64,000 nt of DNA, from assembly GCA_019694455.1 (NCBI GenBank), contig JAIBBY010000010.1, positions 40,510-104,509 on the forward strand. Direction: 5' to 3'. The position numbers were made by a program, and so were the translations under genes. This DNA comes from Pirellulales bacterium (GTDB taxonomy: Bacteria > Planctomycetota > Planctomycetia > Pirellulales > JAEUIK01). A model generated the notes under the pieces. It did no database searches. It worked only from the letters and a program-made list of their open reading frames with translations, and was not told where the DNA came from. Within the stretch, counting starts at the first letter, position 1; the number at the start of each line of letters is the position of its first letter. This document shows positions 46,327 through 55,839 of this stretch, piece after piece.

Positions 46327-46677
46327 ATGTCGAGTCACGAATCTTATGTCGCCAGTCGCTATGGAAACCAAGGCGCCGGCCGCGCGCAGGAAAAGGCCGC
46401 AGGCGCCATGCACCGCGCCACCGATCAAGCTCGCTCGTACTTCGAGCATGGCTATCACAGCGCCGAAGATCTGGTGACGCGCCATCCGGCCAGTTCTGCT
46501 TTGATTGTGTTTGGCGTCGGACTGGGCCTGGGGATTTTGATCGGCAACGCCATATCGATCGCGGCGCCGACTCGCGAGCGCTATTTGAGACGACACAAGG
46601 CCGAACGCGTGCGGCAGAAAGTGCTCGATGCCCTGGCGGAGTACCTGCCCGAGCCGATCGCCAGCCGATTTTCGTAG
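46327..46677 (+). CDS. Small membrane protein, DUF883/YqjD-like
   Basis: A 116-residue protein: amphipathic helix with GAGRAQEKAAGAMHRATDQARSYFEHGYHSAEDLV, then the hallmark RHPASSALIVFGVGLGLGILIGNAI helix, then a basic cytoplasmic tail (ERYLRRHKAERVRQKV). This resembles ElaB/YqjD ribosome-associated inner-membrane proteins of stationary phase. The tail P-motif (EYLPEPIASRF) is distinctive. With the preceding CsbD-like gene it forms a likely stress operon. ATG 46327 chosen as first Met after the upstream gene. Confidence 0.75.
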   Translation: MSSHESYVASRYGNQGAGRAQEKAAGAMHRATDQARSYFEHGYHSAEDLVTRHPASSALIVFGVGLGLGILIGNAISIAAPTRERYLRRHKAERVRQKVLDALAEYLPEPIASRFS

Positions 46678-46797
46678 TCGACTGGCTGTATATTGCCCAC
46701 TGGTGTGAGGGTACGCGCCGGCGCGGGTGATTTGCCCGCGCCGGCACGTGCGGCTATTCTCGGTCTGTTCCTGCCTTGCCTAAAGAGGAGCCGACCG

Positions 46798-49700
46798 ATG
46801 TTCGCCGTGCGACGCTGCCAATGGATCGTTTTGACTGTAACGCTCTTGCTGGGCGGAGGGCGGCTGCCGCTCTTCGGCCAGGGTACGACAGGCATCACAG
46901 TGCCGGATGGCTTTACGGTGGAGATTGCCGCGGCGTCGCCGCTGGTTCAGCATCCGTTGATGGCGGGTTTCGACGACCGCGGCCGGCTCTACGTGGCGGA
47001 AAGCGCGGGGCTGAATCTGGACGCGGCCGAACTTTTGACGCAAAAGCCGAATTACATCCGCCGTCTCGAAGACACCGACGGCGACGGCAAGTTCGACCAC
47101 ACGACCATCTTCGCCGATCAAATGACCTTCCCCTCTGGAGCTTTATGGCATCAGGGCGCGTTGTATGTGGCCAGCCCGCCCCATATCTGGCGACTGGAAG
47201 ACACCGACGACGACGGCGTGGCCGACCGGCGCGAGGCGATTGTCGGCAAGTTCGGCTTTGTGGGCAACGCGGCCGATATTCATGGATGCTTCCTGGGCCC
47301 GAACGGACGTTTGTACTGGTGCGACGGCCGACACGGTCATGAGTTCGTCGACGAACAGGGGCAAGTGCGCAGCCAAGGGAAGGCGGCCCGCATCTTTTCT
47401 TGCCGGCTCGATGGCTCCGATATCGAGTCGCATTGCGGCGGCGGAATGGACAATCCGGTCGAGGTCGACTTCTCGGCCGAGGGTGAGATGCTCGGTAGCG
47501 TCAACTTGTTTTATGAGAAGCGGGGAGACTGCCTGGTGCATTGGCTGTACGGCGGCGTTTATCCGCGCCGCGACCAGGAGGCGATGATCGCCGAGTTTCG
47601 TCGCAGCGGCGACCTGCTGCCGCCAGTGCTCGATCTGGGTCATGTCGCCGTTTCTGGCATGACTCGCTATCGCGGCAACCAATGGGGCGATGCCTATCGC
47701 GGTAATGTCTTTCAAACCGAATTCAACACGCACAAGGTGATGCGCATTACGCTGGCGCGCGAAGGCGCCACGTATCGCGCCGTTGCCGAAGAGTTTTGGA
47801 CGCATCCCAGCCCAGATTGCCATCCGACCGATGTGTTGCAAGACGCCGACGGTAGCCTGCTTGTGATTGACACGGGAGGCTGGTTTCGTAACGGATGCCC
47901 CACGTCGCAGATCGCCAAGCCTGAAATTCTGGGAACGATCTATCGTATCCGCCGCAACGAGACCGTCCATCACGACGACCCGCGTGGACTGCTGATCGAC
48001 TGGCCAGTGATTTCGATTTCGCGCCTGGTGGAACTGTTGGACGATCCGCGTCCGCCGGTCGCTGGCCGAGCGATTGCGGCGGTCGCCGCGCGCGGCGACG
48101 AGGCGGTGGGGGCGCTAGCGACAGCGCTCGACCCCAGTTCCAGCCTGGCTGTGCGCCGGCATGCGATCTGGGCGCTAACGCGCATCAATTCTCCGGCCGC
48201 GTGCGCGGCAGTGCGCGTGGCCTTGGCCGATCCCGACCCTGCGGCGCGTCTGACGGCCGTGGCCAGCGTGAGCACCACCCGTGACGCGGGGGCGGTGGAT
48301 CGGCTATTGGAGTTGGTGCAGGCGGACGAACCTCCAGTGCGGCGCGAAGCGGCCACTGCGCTGGGGCGGATCGGCGACCGTCGGGCGGCGCCGGCGCTGC
48401 TCGAAGCGGCGCGGCGCCAGGTGGATCGCGCCCTCGACCACGCCATCGTTTACGCCTTGATCGAACTGAACGACCCGGCGGCGACCGCGGCCGGGCTGGC
48501 CGATTCCGATGCTCAAGTTCGCCGCACGGCGCTGGTGGCGCTGGACCAGATGGAGGCGGGCAACCTATCGAGCGATGCGGTGATGGCGGCGCTGGACACG
48601 AGCGATGCCGACCTGGAGCGAGCGGCGCTCGAAATCCTTAAACGCCGTCCGCAATTGGCGGAAGGCATCGATGGGCGTATTGGCCAATGGCTGACGGAAC
48701 AAGAGGCGAGCGATTCGCGGCAGGCCACGGCGCGCGGCGCGCTGTTGGGTTTCTTGCGCGAGTCAGAACTGCAGAAGGCCATCGCCGGTTGGCTGTCGGC
48801 CGATTTGCCGCGGTGGTCGCAGCGCGTGTTGCTCGAGGCGATCGCGCGGAGCGATCTGGAGCGCCTGCCTGAAGTGTGGCGCAAACCTCTGGCGCAGCGA
48901 CTGGCGGATGGCGACGAAGAGCAGCAGTCGCTGGCGCTGGCCGCGGCGGCGCCGCACCCGGAGCTATTCCATGGTGAGTTGCAAGCCGTAGTCGATCGAC
49001 AGGCCGCTCCGGCGGACACGCGATTGGCTGCCGCGGCGGCGCTCGCGCGCGACAAGCCAGCGCTGGCGCCGAGCGCGTTTGCCACCTTGATGGACGCGCT
49101 GGCCGATACTTCTCCCCCGCTCACCCGGTTGCAAGCGGCCGAGGCGCTTGGCGCCGCGGAGCTAGACGCCAGGCAACTTGCCCAGTTGGTCGCCAAGATC
49201 GAACATCTGGGGGCGCTGGAACTGCCGGCGGCGCTGCGCGCGTTCGCCAAGCGGCCTGTGCCGCAACTGGGAGACCAGCTTGTGGCGGCACTGGCCCATG
49301 CGCCTGGCCTGCCGAGCCTTGGCGCCAGGCGTTTGGAAGAGGCGCTGCGCGAGTATCCGGCCGAAGTTCAACAAGCGGCCCAGCGATTGGTGGCGACCAG
49401 CGCGACCTCGCCCGCTGAGAGTCAGGCGCGTCTCAACGCGGCCCTGGCGGAACTGGCGCCCGGCAGTGCGGAGCGTGGCCGGCAAATATTCTTTGGCGCG
49501 CAGGCTGCTTGCAGCGCGTGTCACTCCGTGGCGGGGGAAGGAAGCAACATCGGCCCCGACCTCAGCAAGATTGCATCCATACGCACGCGCCGCGATCTGC
49601 TGGAAGCGGTGACATTGCCGAGCGCGTCGTTTGCACGTGGCTTTGAAAGTTACGCGGTGGCGACGGCGGATGGGCAGGTGTTCACCGGTGTCTTGCGTCG

Positions 49701-49878
49701 AGAATCGCCCGAGGCAATCTGGCTACGGCTGGCCGATCGATCAGAAGTTCGCCTGCCGCGAGCGGAGATAGAAGAAATGTCGCCGGCCACGCAGTCGATC
49801 ATGCCGGAGGGGTTGCTTAAGACGATGACCCCTGCGCAGCGGAGCGATCTGGTGGCGTTTTTGGAATCGCTAAAATAG
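46798..49878 (+). CDS. PVC-type membrane-bound dehydrogenase/HEAT/cytochrome c protein
   Basis: A 1026-residue exported protein. Signal peptide: RRCQWIVLTVTLLLGGGRLPLFG. Residues about 33-400 are a PQQ-glucose-dehydrogenase-like beta-propeller (VPDGFTVEIAAASPLVQHP, DRGRLYVAE, HGCFLGPNGRLYWCDGRHG, HPTDVLQDADGSLLVIDTGGWF). Residues about 430-870 are HEAT-type repeats (PPVRREAATALGRIGDRRAAPALLEAA). The C-terminal putative heme-binding domain has CSACH at 905-909. This TIGR02604/TIGR02603-like layout is typical of Planctomycetes and Verrucomicrobia. AGAGGAG at 46784-46790 sets the start. Likely sugar oxidation outside the cytoplasmic membrane. Confidence 0.92.
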   Translation: MFAVRRCQWIVLTVTLLLGGGRLPLFGQGTTGITVPDGFTVEIAAASPLVQHPLMAGFDDRGRLYVAESAGLNLDAAELLTQKPNYIRRLEDTDGDGKFDHTTIFADQMTFPSGALWHQGALYVASPPHIWRLEDTDDDGVADRREAIVGKFGFVGNAADIHGCFLGPNGRLYWCDGRHGHEFVDEQGQVRSQGKAARIFSCRLDGSDIESHCGGGMDNPVEVDFSAEGEMLGSVNLFYEKRGDCLVHWLYGGVYPRRDQEAMIAEFRRSGDLLPPVLDLGHVAVSGMTRYRGNQWGDAYRGNVFQTEFNTHKVMRITLAREGATYRAVAEEFWTHPSPDCHPTDVLQDADGSLLVIDTGGWFRNGCPTSQIAKPEILGTIYRIRRNETVHHDDPRGLLIDWPVISISRLVELLDDPRPPVAGRAIAAVAARGDEAVGALATALDPSSSLAVRRHAIWALTRINSPAACAAVRVALADPDPAARLTAVASVSTTRDAGAVDRLLELVQADEPPVRREAATALGRIGDRRAAPALLEAARRQVDRALDHAIVYALIELNDPAATAAGLADSDAQVRRTALVALDQMEAGNLSSDAVMAALDTSDADLERAALEILKRRPQLAEGIDGRIGQWLTEQEASDSRQATARGALLGFLRESELQKAIAGWLSADLPRWSQRVLLEAIARSDLERLPEVWRKPLAQRLADGDEEQQSLALAAAAPHPELFHGELQAVVDRQAAPADTRLAAAAALARDKPALAPSAFATLMDALADTSPPLTRLQAAEALGAAELDARQLAQLVAKIEHLGALELPAALRAFAKRPVPQLGDQLVAALAHAPGLPSLGARRLEEALREYPAEVQQAAQRLVATSATSPAESQARLNAALAELAPGSAERGRQIFFGAQAACSACHSVAGEGSNIGPDLSKIASIRTRRDLLEAVTLPSASFARGFESYAVATADGQVFTGVLRRESPEAIWLRLADRSEVRLPRAEIEEMSPATQSIMPEGLLKTMTPAQRSDLVAFLESLK

Positions 49879-49885
49879 CGATCGA

Positions 49886-49916
49886 TTGGCGCGTTTTAGC
49901 CTGGCGGGGGTAGAAT
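49886..49916 (+). promoter_or_regulatory. Candidate promoter for the kinase gene
   Basis: TAGAAT at 49911-49916 with TTGGCG at 49886-49891 (spacing 19, longer than ideal). It would give a leader of about 185 bases before ATG 50108. Confidence 0.3.
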
Positions 49917-50107
49917 AGGAAAGCCGCGGCAATTCGTTGCCGGCGGCGGCGTTCCTAGTTATAATTTTCACAATCTCTTCGTCCCCGAACATTCGTTCGG
50001 CAGAAAGCCAGAAAAGACCCGAACCGGCGCCCCAATTGGCGCAGTTCGCTGCCGTTTTGCCCCCGCGCCACCCGTAGTCGATCCAAGGAAGGAATCGAGG
50101 AGTCCTG

Positions 50108-52930
50108 ATGAGCGACTCGCAGTCGCGACACTCCCCCGATTCGCCACGCACGGAGGCTGACTCCGCGCGAGTCGACACAACCCACGGCGGATGGTCGGCG
50201 GAAATTGAGGGACAATTTGGCGGGGAGCCAGCCGAGATCGTCACCCCACCGGTCGGCTGGCCAGTGGGCGAGCAGCCGACACAAATCTCTTCCCGGCCGC
50301 CTTTGGGGGGGCCCCCCCGCGAGATTCTGCGCCCCGCCGACTTGGGCCAATGGCTTGTCGGGGAGCGGCTGGAGCATTTTGAGTTGCAAGAGTTTGTTGG
50401 CGGGGGCGGGATGGGGGCGGTGTTCCGCGCGCTCGACGACCGGCTGAACCGGATTGTGGCGGTCAAAGTGCTGCCGCGCGAGCAGGCTGGCGATCAGGAA
50501 GTCGTACGGCGCTTTCGCAACGAGGCGCAATCGGCGGCGCGACTCGATCACGATCATATCGCGCGCGTGTATTACGTGGGCGAGGACAAGGGACTGCACT
50601 TCATCGCCTACGAGTTCATCGAAGGGCGCAACCTGCGCGATTTGGTGGTGGAGCGCGGCGTGCTGTCGGTGTCGGACGCGCTCAATTTCACCTTGCAGGT
50701 GGCCGATGCGCTGGCCCATGCCAGCGGCCGCGACGTGGTCCACCGCGACATCAAACCCTCGAACTTGATCATCACGCAGGAGGGGCGCGCCAAATTGGTC
50801 GATATGGGGCTGGCGCGGCTGCACCAGATCGACCGTTCGAGCGAGGATCTGACGGCCACCGGCGTCACGCTCGGGACTTTCGACTACATCTCGCCCGAAC
50901 AGGCCCGCGATCCGCGTAGCGCCGACACGCGCAGCGACATCTATTCGCTGGGCTGCACGCTGTTCTTCATGCTCACGGGCCAGCCGCCGTTTCCCGAAGG
51001 GACGGTGCTGCAAAAGTTGTTGCAGCATCAGGGAGACGAACCACCCGATCCGCAATCGCTGAACCCGAACGTACAGCCGGCGGTCGTCCGTTTGCTGCGC
51101 AAAATGATGGCCAAAGAGCCGCGACAACGGCATCAAACGCCTGAAGAGCTGGTCGGCGATCTGCTGGTTTTGTGCGATCAACTAGGACTCAAGCCATCGG
51201 CGACGACGATGATTTCTGGCTCGCCGGTGTTCGATCGGCCGGCTGGCTGGGAACGGCACCTGGTGTGGGCGATACCGATCTTGGTGCTGGCGCTGATTGT
51301 CGGCATGCTGCAGTTGGCAAATTGGCGCACTGATGAAATGGCCTTGCGGCTGCCGCCGAGCGAGTTGCCCGCGGCGCGTCCTCAGACCGTGGTCCCCAGC
51401 GATGCGAAACGCGACGCGCCCCAGACCAAGGTCGCCACGCCCCGCACGCAGCCGGCGCCGGCTGTCGAAGCACCAGTTCGGCCCGTGACACCGCCGCTAG
51501 TCGAGGAAGGATTGGCGCCTTCGATTTCGGGCCCGCCGAACTCACTGGCGGCGCGGTTGCGCCAAGGGAGCGAAGGCGCCGGCGCGCCACGACTTGCCGC
51601 CGGTGTCTCTAGCGCACCTCAAACGGCGGCGGGCGTGAGCGTGGTTGATCCCGCCAACCAGCTGTCGGGAGGGGTTGATGCGTCGAATTCGGGGCAGATT
51701 GTGGCGCCCGCCGCGGCGGACGGCGAGAAGCCATCGACCAGCGCGCTAATCGTCGAACCGGAAGGCGCCGGAGCGAATGTCTTTCCCACACTGCAAGCCG
51801 CTTGCGCCGCGGCCGGACCACACGACGTGGTGGAACTGCGCTTCGATGGCCGGCTGGTCGAACGGCCGCTCGATCTGCGCAACTCGCGGGTGACGATTCG
51901 CCCGGCCGCCGGTTTTCGGCCGGTGCTCGTCTTTCAGCCGCGACAATCCGATCCGCAAAAGTACGCGCGGGGCATGATCTCGTTGACCGGGGGGCGGCTG
52001 ACATTGATCAACCTGCCCGTCGAACTCGATCTGACGGCCGACGTGGCCGCGGAGTCGTGGACGCTGTTTGAAGTTCAGCAGGCGGAATCACTGCAACTGG
52101 AGCGCTGCTCTTTGACCATCTTGAACGCGGCCGACGATGGCCAACCGCTCCATGACCGCGTCGCGTTCATCACGGTGAGCGCGGCGCCAGGGAGCGGGTC
52201 GCTGATGGGCGCCGACGCCGAACTGGCCCGCTCGCTGTCGATTCAGCTTCGCGACTGCGTCGCGCGGGGCGAGGCCACCTTGCTTGCGCATCGCGACGCG
52301 CAAGCCTGCCAATTCACCTGGACCAATGGTTTGCTCGCCACCACCGAGCGCTTGCTCGATTCCAGCGGCGCGCGTTCGCTTCCCACGGCGGGAGACCAAC
52401 TCACACTCGACTTGGCGCATGTGACGGCCGATATTCGCCGCGGCTTGTGCCGCGTGGCGGCCACAATCGACGCGCCGTATCAACTGCGCACCGAGATCAA
52501 ATGCGCCAACAGCATCTTGCTCGGACGGCCTATGGCCACTTTGATCACGCAGGAGGGGATCGAGCCGATCGTCGAACTCAAGCGGCGACTGGTGTGGGAC
52601 AGCGACCACAACTTTTACGACGGGTTTCATCACTTCTGGGAGATTCGTGGCGCCGGCGACCCGCCGAAAGTGGAACTTCCGTGGTTCAGTTTTTGGCGCG
52701 GCGAACGCAGTTGGGGTCGCGTGGTGTGGAAGCAGTTGCCGGATGCCAAATTCCCGGTGCATCAGGCTGTTGTGGCCGACTACGCGCTCGACGACGCAGC
52801 GAGCGGCAACAGCGCCGTGCGCGGAGCGACCGATGGCCGCGACGCTGGCTTTAGCGCCGGCCTGCTGCCCGAACTGCCCGCCAAGAGCGCGCCGGCGACT
52901 GGCTTTCGGTCGAGCGCGGCGCCGCGGTAG
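50108..52930 (+). CDS. Hanks-type Ser/Thr protein kinase with TM helix and large outer domain
   Basis: A 940-residue transmembrane kinase. Residues 90-350 are the kinase: Gly-loop VGGGGMGAVFRA, Lys 120 in VAVKVL, HRDIKPSN (His 212-Asp 214), DMG (232-234) in place of DFG, SPEQ. A membrane helix spans about 384-405 (VWAIPILVLALIVGMLQLA). A Pro/Ala-rich linker leads to a 480-residue outer domain with beta-helix-like segments (DLRNSRVTIRPAAGFRPVL, GGRLTLINLPVELDL, LSIQLRDC). Catalytic residues are all present, so it should be active. It probably senses an extracellular signal. It lies between the dehydrogenase and an acyl-CoA ligase. Confidence 0.93.
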   Translation: MSDSQSRHSPDSPRTEADSARVDTTHGGWSAEIEGQFGGEPAEIVTPPVGWPVGEQPTQISSRPPLGGPPREILRPADLGQWLVGERLEHFELQEFVGGGGMGAVFRALDDRLNRIVAVKVLPREQAGDQEVVRRFRNEAQSAARLDHDHIARVYYVGEDKGLHFIAYEFIEGRNLRDLVVERGVLSVSDALNFTLQVADALAHASGRDVVHRDIKPSNLIITQEGRAKLVDMGLARLHQIDRSSEDLTATGVTLGTFDYISPEQARDPRSADTRSDIYSLGCTLFFMLTGQPPFPEGTVLQKLLQHQGDEPPDPQSLNPNVQPAVVRLLRKMMAKEPRQRHQTPEELVGDLLVLCDQLGLKPSATTMISGSPVFDRPAGWERHLVWAIPILVLALIVGMLQLANWRTDEMALRLPPSELPAARPQTVVPSDAKRDAPQTKVATPRTQPAPAVEAPVRPVTPPLVEEGLAPSISGPPNSLAARLRQGSEGAGAPRLAAGVSSAPQTAAGVSVVDPANQLSGGVDASNSGQIVAPAAADGEKPSTSALIVEPEGAGANVFPTLQAACAAAGPHDVVELRFDGRLVERPLDLRNSRVTIRPAAGFRPVLVFQPRQSDPQKYARGMISLTGGRLTLINLPVELDLTADVAAESWTLFEVQQAESLQLERCSLTILNAADDGQPLHDRVAFITVSAAPGSGSLMGADAELARSLSIQLRDCVARGEATLLAHRDAQACQFTWTNGLLATTERLLDSSGARSLPTAGDQLTLDLAHVTADIRRGLCRVAATIDAPYQLRTEIKCANSILLGRPMATLITQEGIEPIVELKRRLVWDSDHNFYDGFHHFWEIRGAGDPPKVELPWFSFWRGERSWGRVVWKQLPDAKFPVHQAVVADYALDDAASGNSAVRGATDGRDAGFSAGLLPELPAKSAPATGFRSSAAPR

Positions 52931-53113
52931 GGAACCTGGCGCGAGCGTGCGTCGAGTCCGAACTCTTTGACACCGCTTGCGCCAGTGGCTAAAAGTGATG
53001 GCTGCTCCCAGGACGATTGCGCCAGGGATCGATTCGGCCCGCTTGCCGAGCGCGCCTCGCCTGTTCGTGCCTCCACCATCCATATCTTCTTTGTGCGGGG
53101 GAATCTTAGTCCC

Positions 53114-54676
53114 ATGCGGATGTATCAGTACTTGCTCGACGCGGCCCAGCAGGAACCGGACCGGATTGCCCTGGATTTCATGGAGCAGCAGTACACGTTT
53201 GGGTTGGTGGCGGCGCAAGCCCGACAGATCGCGGTCGGTCTGGTGGCGGAAGGAATCGAGCCCGGCCAATCGGTGGGATTGATGTTGCCGAACATTCCAC
53301 CGTTTGTCACTTGCTATTACGCCACCCTGATGGCGGGGGGCGTGGTGGTGCCGTTCAACGTGATGCTGCAAGGTCCGGAGATCGAGTACCTGGTGCAGGA
53401 CAGCGATATCCGCCTTATCGTCACCTATGAGATGTTCGCGCCGCAGGTGATCGAGGGAACCAAGCATCTCAAGAACCCGCCCAAGATCTTCGTGGTGGGC
53501 GCCAACGCGCACGGCCAGCGCCTGTATCACGAGTTGATGCGCGACGACGCCAACTTCCGACCGGTGGAGACCGATGTCTCCAAGCCGATCATGACGCTCT
53601 ATACCTCTGGCACCACCGGCAAGCCCAAGGGCGCGCAGATTACCGACGCCAACGTGATCGCCAACCTAGAGATGTTCGAGTCGATCATACCGACCGACGC
53701 GGGCGACAAGTGGCTGTGCGTGTTGCCGCTGTTCCATGTATTTGCGCTCAATGGCATCTTGAACGCGGCGATCAAGAATCGTTCGACCGTGGCGCTGCAT
53801 CCCCGCTTCGAGCTCGACGCTTGCCTCAAGAGTCTGGCCGAGGACGGCATTACGTCGTTCGCGGGCGTGCCGACCATGTATTTTTACATGCTCAAACACC
53901 CGCAGTTCGCGCAGGTCAAGGGGAGCAACCTGCGGTATTGCATTTCCGGCGGCGCGGCCATGCCGGTGGAGGTGCTCAATCAATTCGAGCAGGCTTCCGG
54001 CGTGCCGATTTATGAGGGCTTTGGTCTCACCGAGACCACGGTGAGCGTGTGCATCAACCGGCCCGAGGCGCGCAAGGTGGGCTCGATCGGTCTGCCGTTC
54101 GCGGGCGTCGAAATGAAGATTTTTGACGACGACGACAATGAGGTCGCGCACGGCGAGGTGGGAGAGGTGGTGATTCGCGCGCCCAACGTCATGTTGGGCT
54201 ACCTAAACAAGCCGGAAGAATCGGCCGAGGCGCTGCGCGGCGGTTGGTTCCACACCGGTGACCTGGGCAAGCGCGACGAAGACGGCTTCTTTTACATCGT
54301 CGATCGCAAGAAGGACATGATTATTAAGGGGGGGTTCAACATCTATCCGCGCGAGATTGAGGAGGTGTTGTTCCAACTGCCGCAGGTCGCCGAGGCGGCG
54401 GTGATCGGCGCCTTTGACGAGGCCAAGGGGGAGCATATTGTGGCCGTCGTCGCCTTCAAGCCAGGACAGCAACTCGAAGCGGCCGACGTGATGAGCCACT
54501 TGGAACGCAATCTGGCCAAATACAAGCGGCCGCAAGAGATTGTGTTTCGCGCGGAACTGCCCAAGGGACCGACCGGCAAGATCCTCAAGCGCGAGCTGCG
54601 CAGCGAGTGGGACCAATGGAATCGTGATCGCGTGCAGTCGCCGGGTTCCGAGGCCGAGGTGGGCGCCGGCAGCTAG
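53114..54676 (+). CDS. Long-chain acyl-CoA synthetase (AMP-forming)
   Basis: ANL-superfamily ligase of 520 residues, activating fatty acids to acyl-CoA. Visible: P-loop LYTSGTTGKPKGAQIT, YEGFGLTETTVSV, HTGDLGKRDEDGFFYIVDRKKDMIIKGGFNIYPREIEE and the catalytic C-terminal Lys context PKGPTGKILKREL. The N terminus MRMYQYLLDAA is typical; two Met codons (53114, 53120) could serve. Its frame is open further upstream but without homology. It could supply substrates for the ACAD pathway elsewhere in the window. Confidence 0.94.
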   Translation: MRMYQYLLDAAQQEPDRIALDFMEQQYTFGLVAAQARQIAVGLVAEGIEPGQSVGLMLPNIPPFVTCYYATLMAGGVVVPFNVMLQGPEIEYLVQDSDIRLIVTYEMFAPQVIEGTKHLKNPPKIFVVGANAHGQRLYHELMRDDANFRPVETDVSKPIMTLYTSGTTGKPKGAQITDANVIANLEMFESIIPTDAGDKWLCVLPLFHVFALNGILNAAIKNRSTVALHPRFELDACLKSLAEDGITSFAGVPTMYFYMLKHPQFAQVKGSNLRYCISGGAAMPVEVLNQFEQASGVPIYEGFGLTETTVSVCINRPEARKVGSIGLPFAGVEMKIFDDDDNEVAHGEVGEVVIRAPNVMLGYLNKPEESAEALRGGWFHTGDLGKRDEDGFFYIVDRKKDMIIKGGFNIYPREIEEVLFQLPQVAEAAVIGAFDEAKGEHIVAVVAFKPGQQLEAADVMSHLERNLAKYKRPQEIVFRAELPKGPTGKILKRELRSEWDQWNRDRVQSPGSEAEVGAGS

Positions 54677-54727
54677 CGCTGCCGCGAGCGAGCCAAGCGA
54701 GTAGATCCAAGCGAAATACGAACCATC

Positions 54728-55300
54728 ATGGAAGCTGGCGCGCATTTCGAGGTGGAGCAGAAATTTTGGGTGGACGACGCCGAGCGCTTCGCCAGCGCGG
54801 TCGATGCGTTGCCCGCCAAATGGCGTGGCACGGCGCGGCAGGTTGACGAGTACTTTGCCCACCCCTGCCGCGACTTCGCCGCCAGCGACGAGGCGCTGCG
54901 CATCCGGCGCATAGGCGGCGAAAACCGGGTGACCTACAAGGGGCCCAAGCTCGATCCGCACACCAAGACGCGTCGCGAAATCGAGTTGCCGCTGGCTACA
55001 GGGGATGCAGGCTACGCGGGCTTTTTTGAGTTGCTCACGTCGCTGGGATTTCGTTCGGTGGCGAAAGTGTCCAAGTCGCGCCGCACCGCGATCGTGCAGC
55101 GCGCAGGGCGCGAGATCGTCATTGCGCTGGACTCGGTGGACCAGGTGGGCACATTCGCCGAGTTGGAAATCGAGGCCGCCGCCGACGAACTGGACGCTGC
55201 CCGCGCCGCCATCGCGGCGCTGGCCCAGCGGTTAGGGTTGTCGCGCAACGAACGCCGCAGCTATCTCGAAATGTTGCTCTCCGCGCAGGGCAGCGCGTAG
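54728..55300 (+). CDS. CYTH-domain protein (class IV adenylate cyclase-like)
   Basis: A 190-residue CYTH triphosphate-tunnel protein. The ExExK signature is visible at the start (HFEVEQKFWV), then EALRIRRIGGENRVTYKGPKLD, TRREIELPL, RRTAIVQRAGREIVIALDSVDQVGTFAELEIEA. Members make cAMP (CyaB), hydrolyse thiamine triphosphate or inorganic triphosphate; the visible sequence does not decide. It follows the acyl-CoA ligase by about 50 bases and likely shares its transcript. Confidence 0.87.
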   Translation: MEAGAHFEVEQKFWVDDAERFASAVDALPAKWRGTARQVDEYFAHPCRDFAASDEALRIRRIGGENRVTYKGPKLDPHTKTRREIELPLATGDAGYAGFFELLTSLGFRSVAKVSKSRRTAIVQRAGREIVIALDSVDQVGTFAELEIEAAADELDAARAAIAALAQRLGLSRNERRSYLEMLLSAQGSA

Positions 55301-55312
55301 CCGGGGCGCGGC

Positions 55313-55318
55313 TACAAT
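55313..55318 (+). promoter_or_regulatory. Candidate -10 box for msrB
   Basis: TACAAT at 55313-55318. Transcription would begin near 55325, after the ATG at 55321, which argues for the later start at 55351. Confidence 0.35.
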
Positions 55319-55350
55319 AGATGCCAATGCGTTACGCAACCAGAATCGTC

Positions 55351-55836
55351 ATGCGCCGTCGGCTGAAGCATTGCGGCTTATTGTTTGCCGCCTGCTTGCT
55401 GGGCGGCGGCTGCTCTAACAACGCGCGAGACACCGCCATGAGTGAAAACCACCCCGTGCAAAAGACCGACGAACAGTGGCGCGCCGAACTGACCGACGAG
55501 CAATTCGACATATGCCGCCTGAAAGGAACCGAGCGGGCATTCACCGGACAGTATTGGAACAACAAGGAGCCGGGCGTCTATCACTGCGCTTGCTGCGGCG
55601 CCAAGCTCTTTGACTCGGAGACGAAGTTCGACTCCGGCACCGGTTGGCCCAGTTTTTACGACGCGCTGCCGGGCGGCGTGGCGACGCACAGCGATCGCAG
55701 CTTTTTCATGGTGCGAACCGAGGCGTTGTGCAAGCAGTGCGGCGCGCATCTGGGACATGTGTTCGAAGATGGCCCGCAGCCAACGGGGCAGCGCTATTGC
55801 ATCAACTCGGCCGCGCTGAAGCACGAAAAGCGATAG
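55351..55836 (+). CDS. msrB: Peptide-methionine (R)-S-oxide reductase, lipoprotein form
   Basis: Repairs methionine-R-sulfoxide in proteins. The N terminus from ATG 55351 is a lipoprotein signal (RRRLKHCGLLFAACLLGGGC), so the enzyme acts outside the cytoplasm. The MsrB domain shows FDICRLKGTERAFTGQYWNN, two zinc CxxC pairs (CACC and CKQC), GWPSFYDAL, and the catalytic Cys in QRYCINSAALKH. Earlier ATG codons at 55321 and 55327 would extend it, but the TACAAT box at 55313-55318 makes them unlikely. Complete at 161 residues. Confidence 0.92.
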   Translation: MRRRLKHCGLLFAACLLGGGCSNNARDTAMSENHPVQKTDEQWRAELTDEQFDICRLKGTERAFTGQYWNNKEPGVYHCACCGAKLFDSETKFDSGTGWPSFYDALPGGVATHSDRSFFMVRTEALCKQCGAHLGHVFEDGPQPTGQRYCINSAALKHEKR

Positions 55837-55839
55837 CCG

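Noticed and set aside
50801..50809. Pseudokinase reading of the DMG motif
   Set aside because: Asp 232, Lys 120 and HRD are intact, and Met for Phe in DFG is tolerated in active bacterial kinases.
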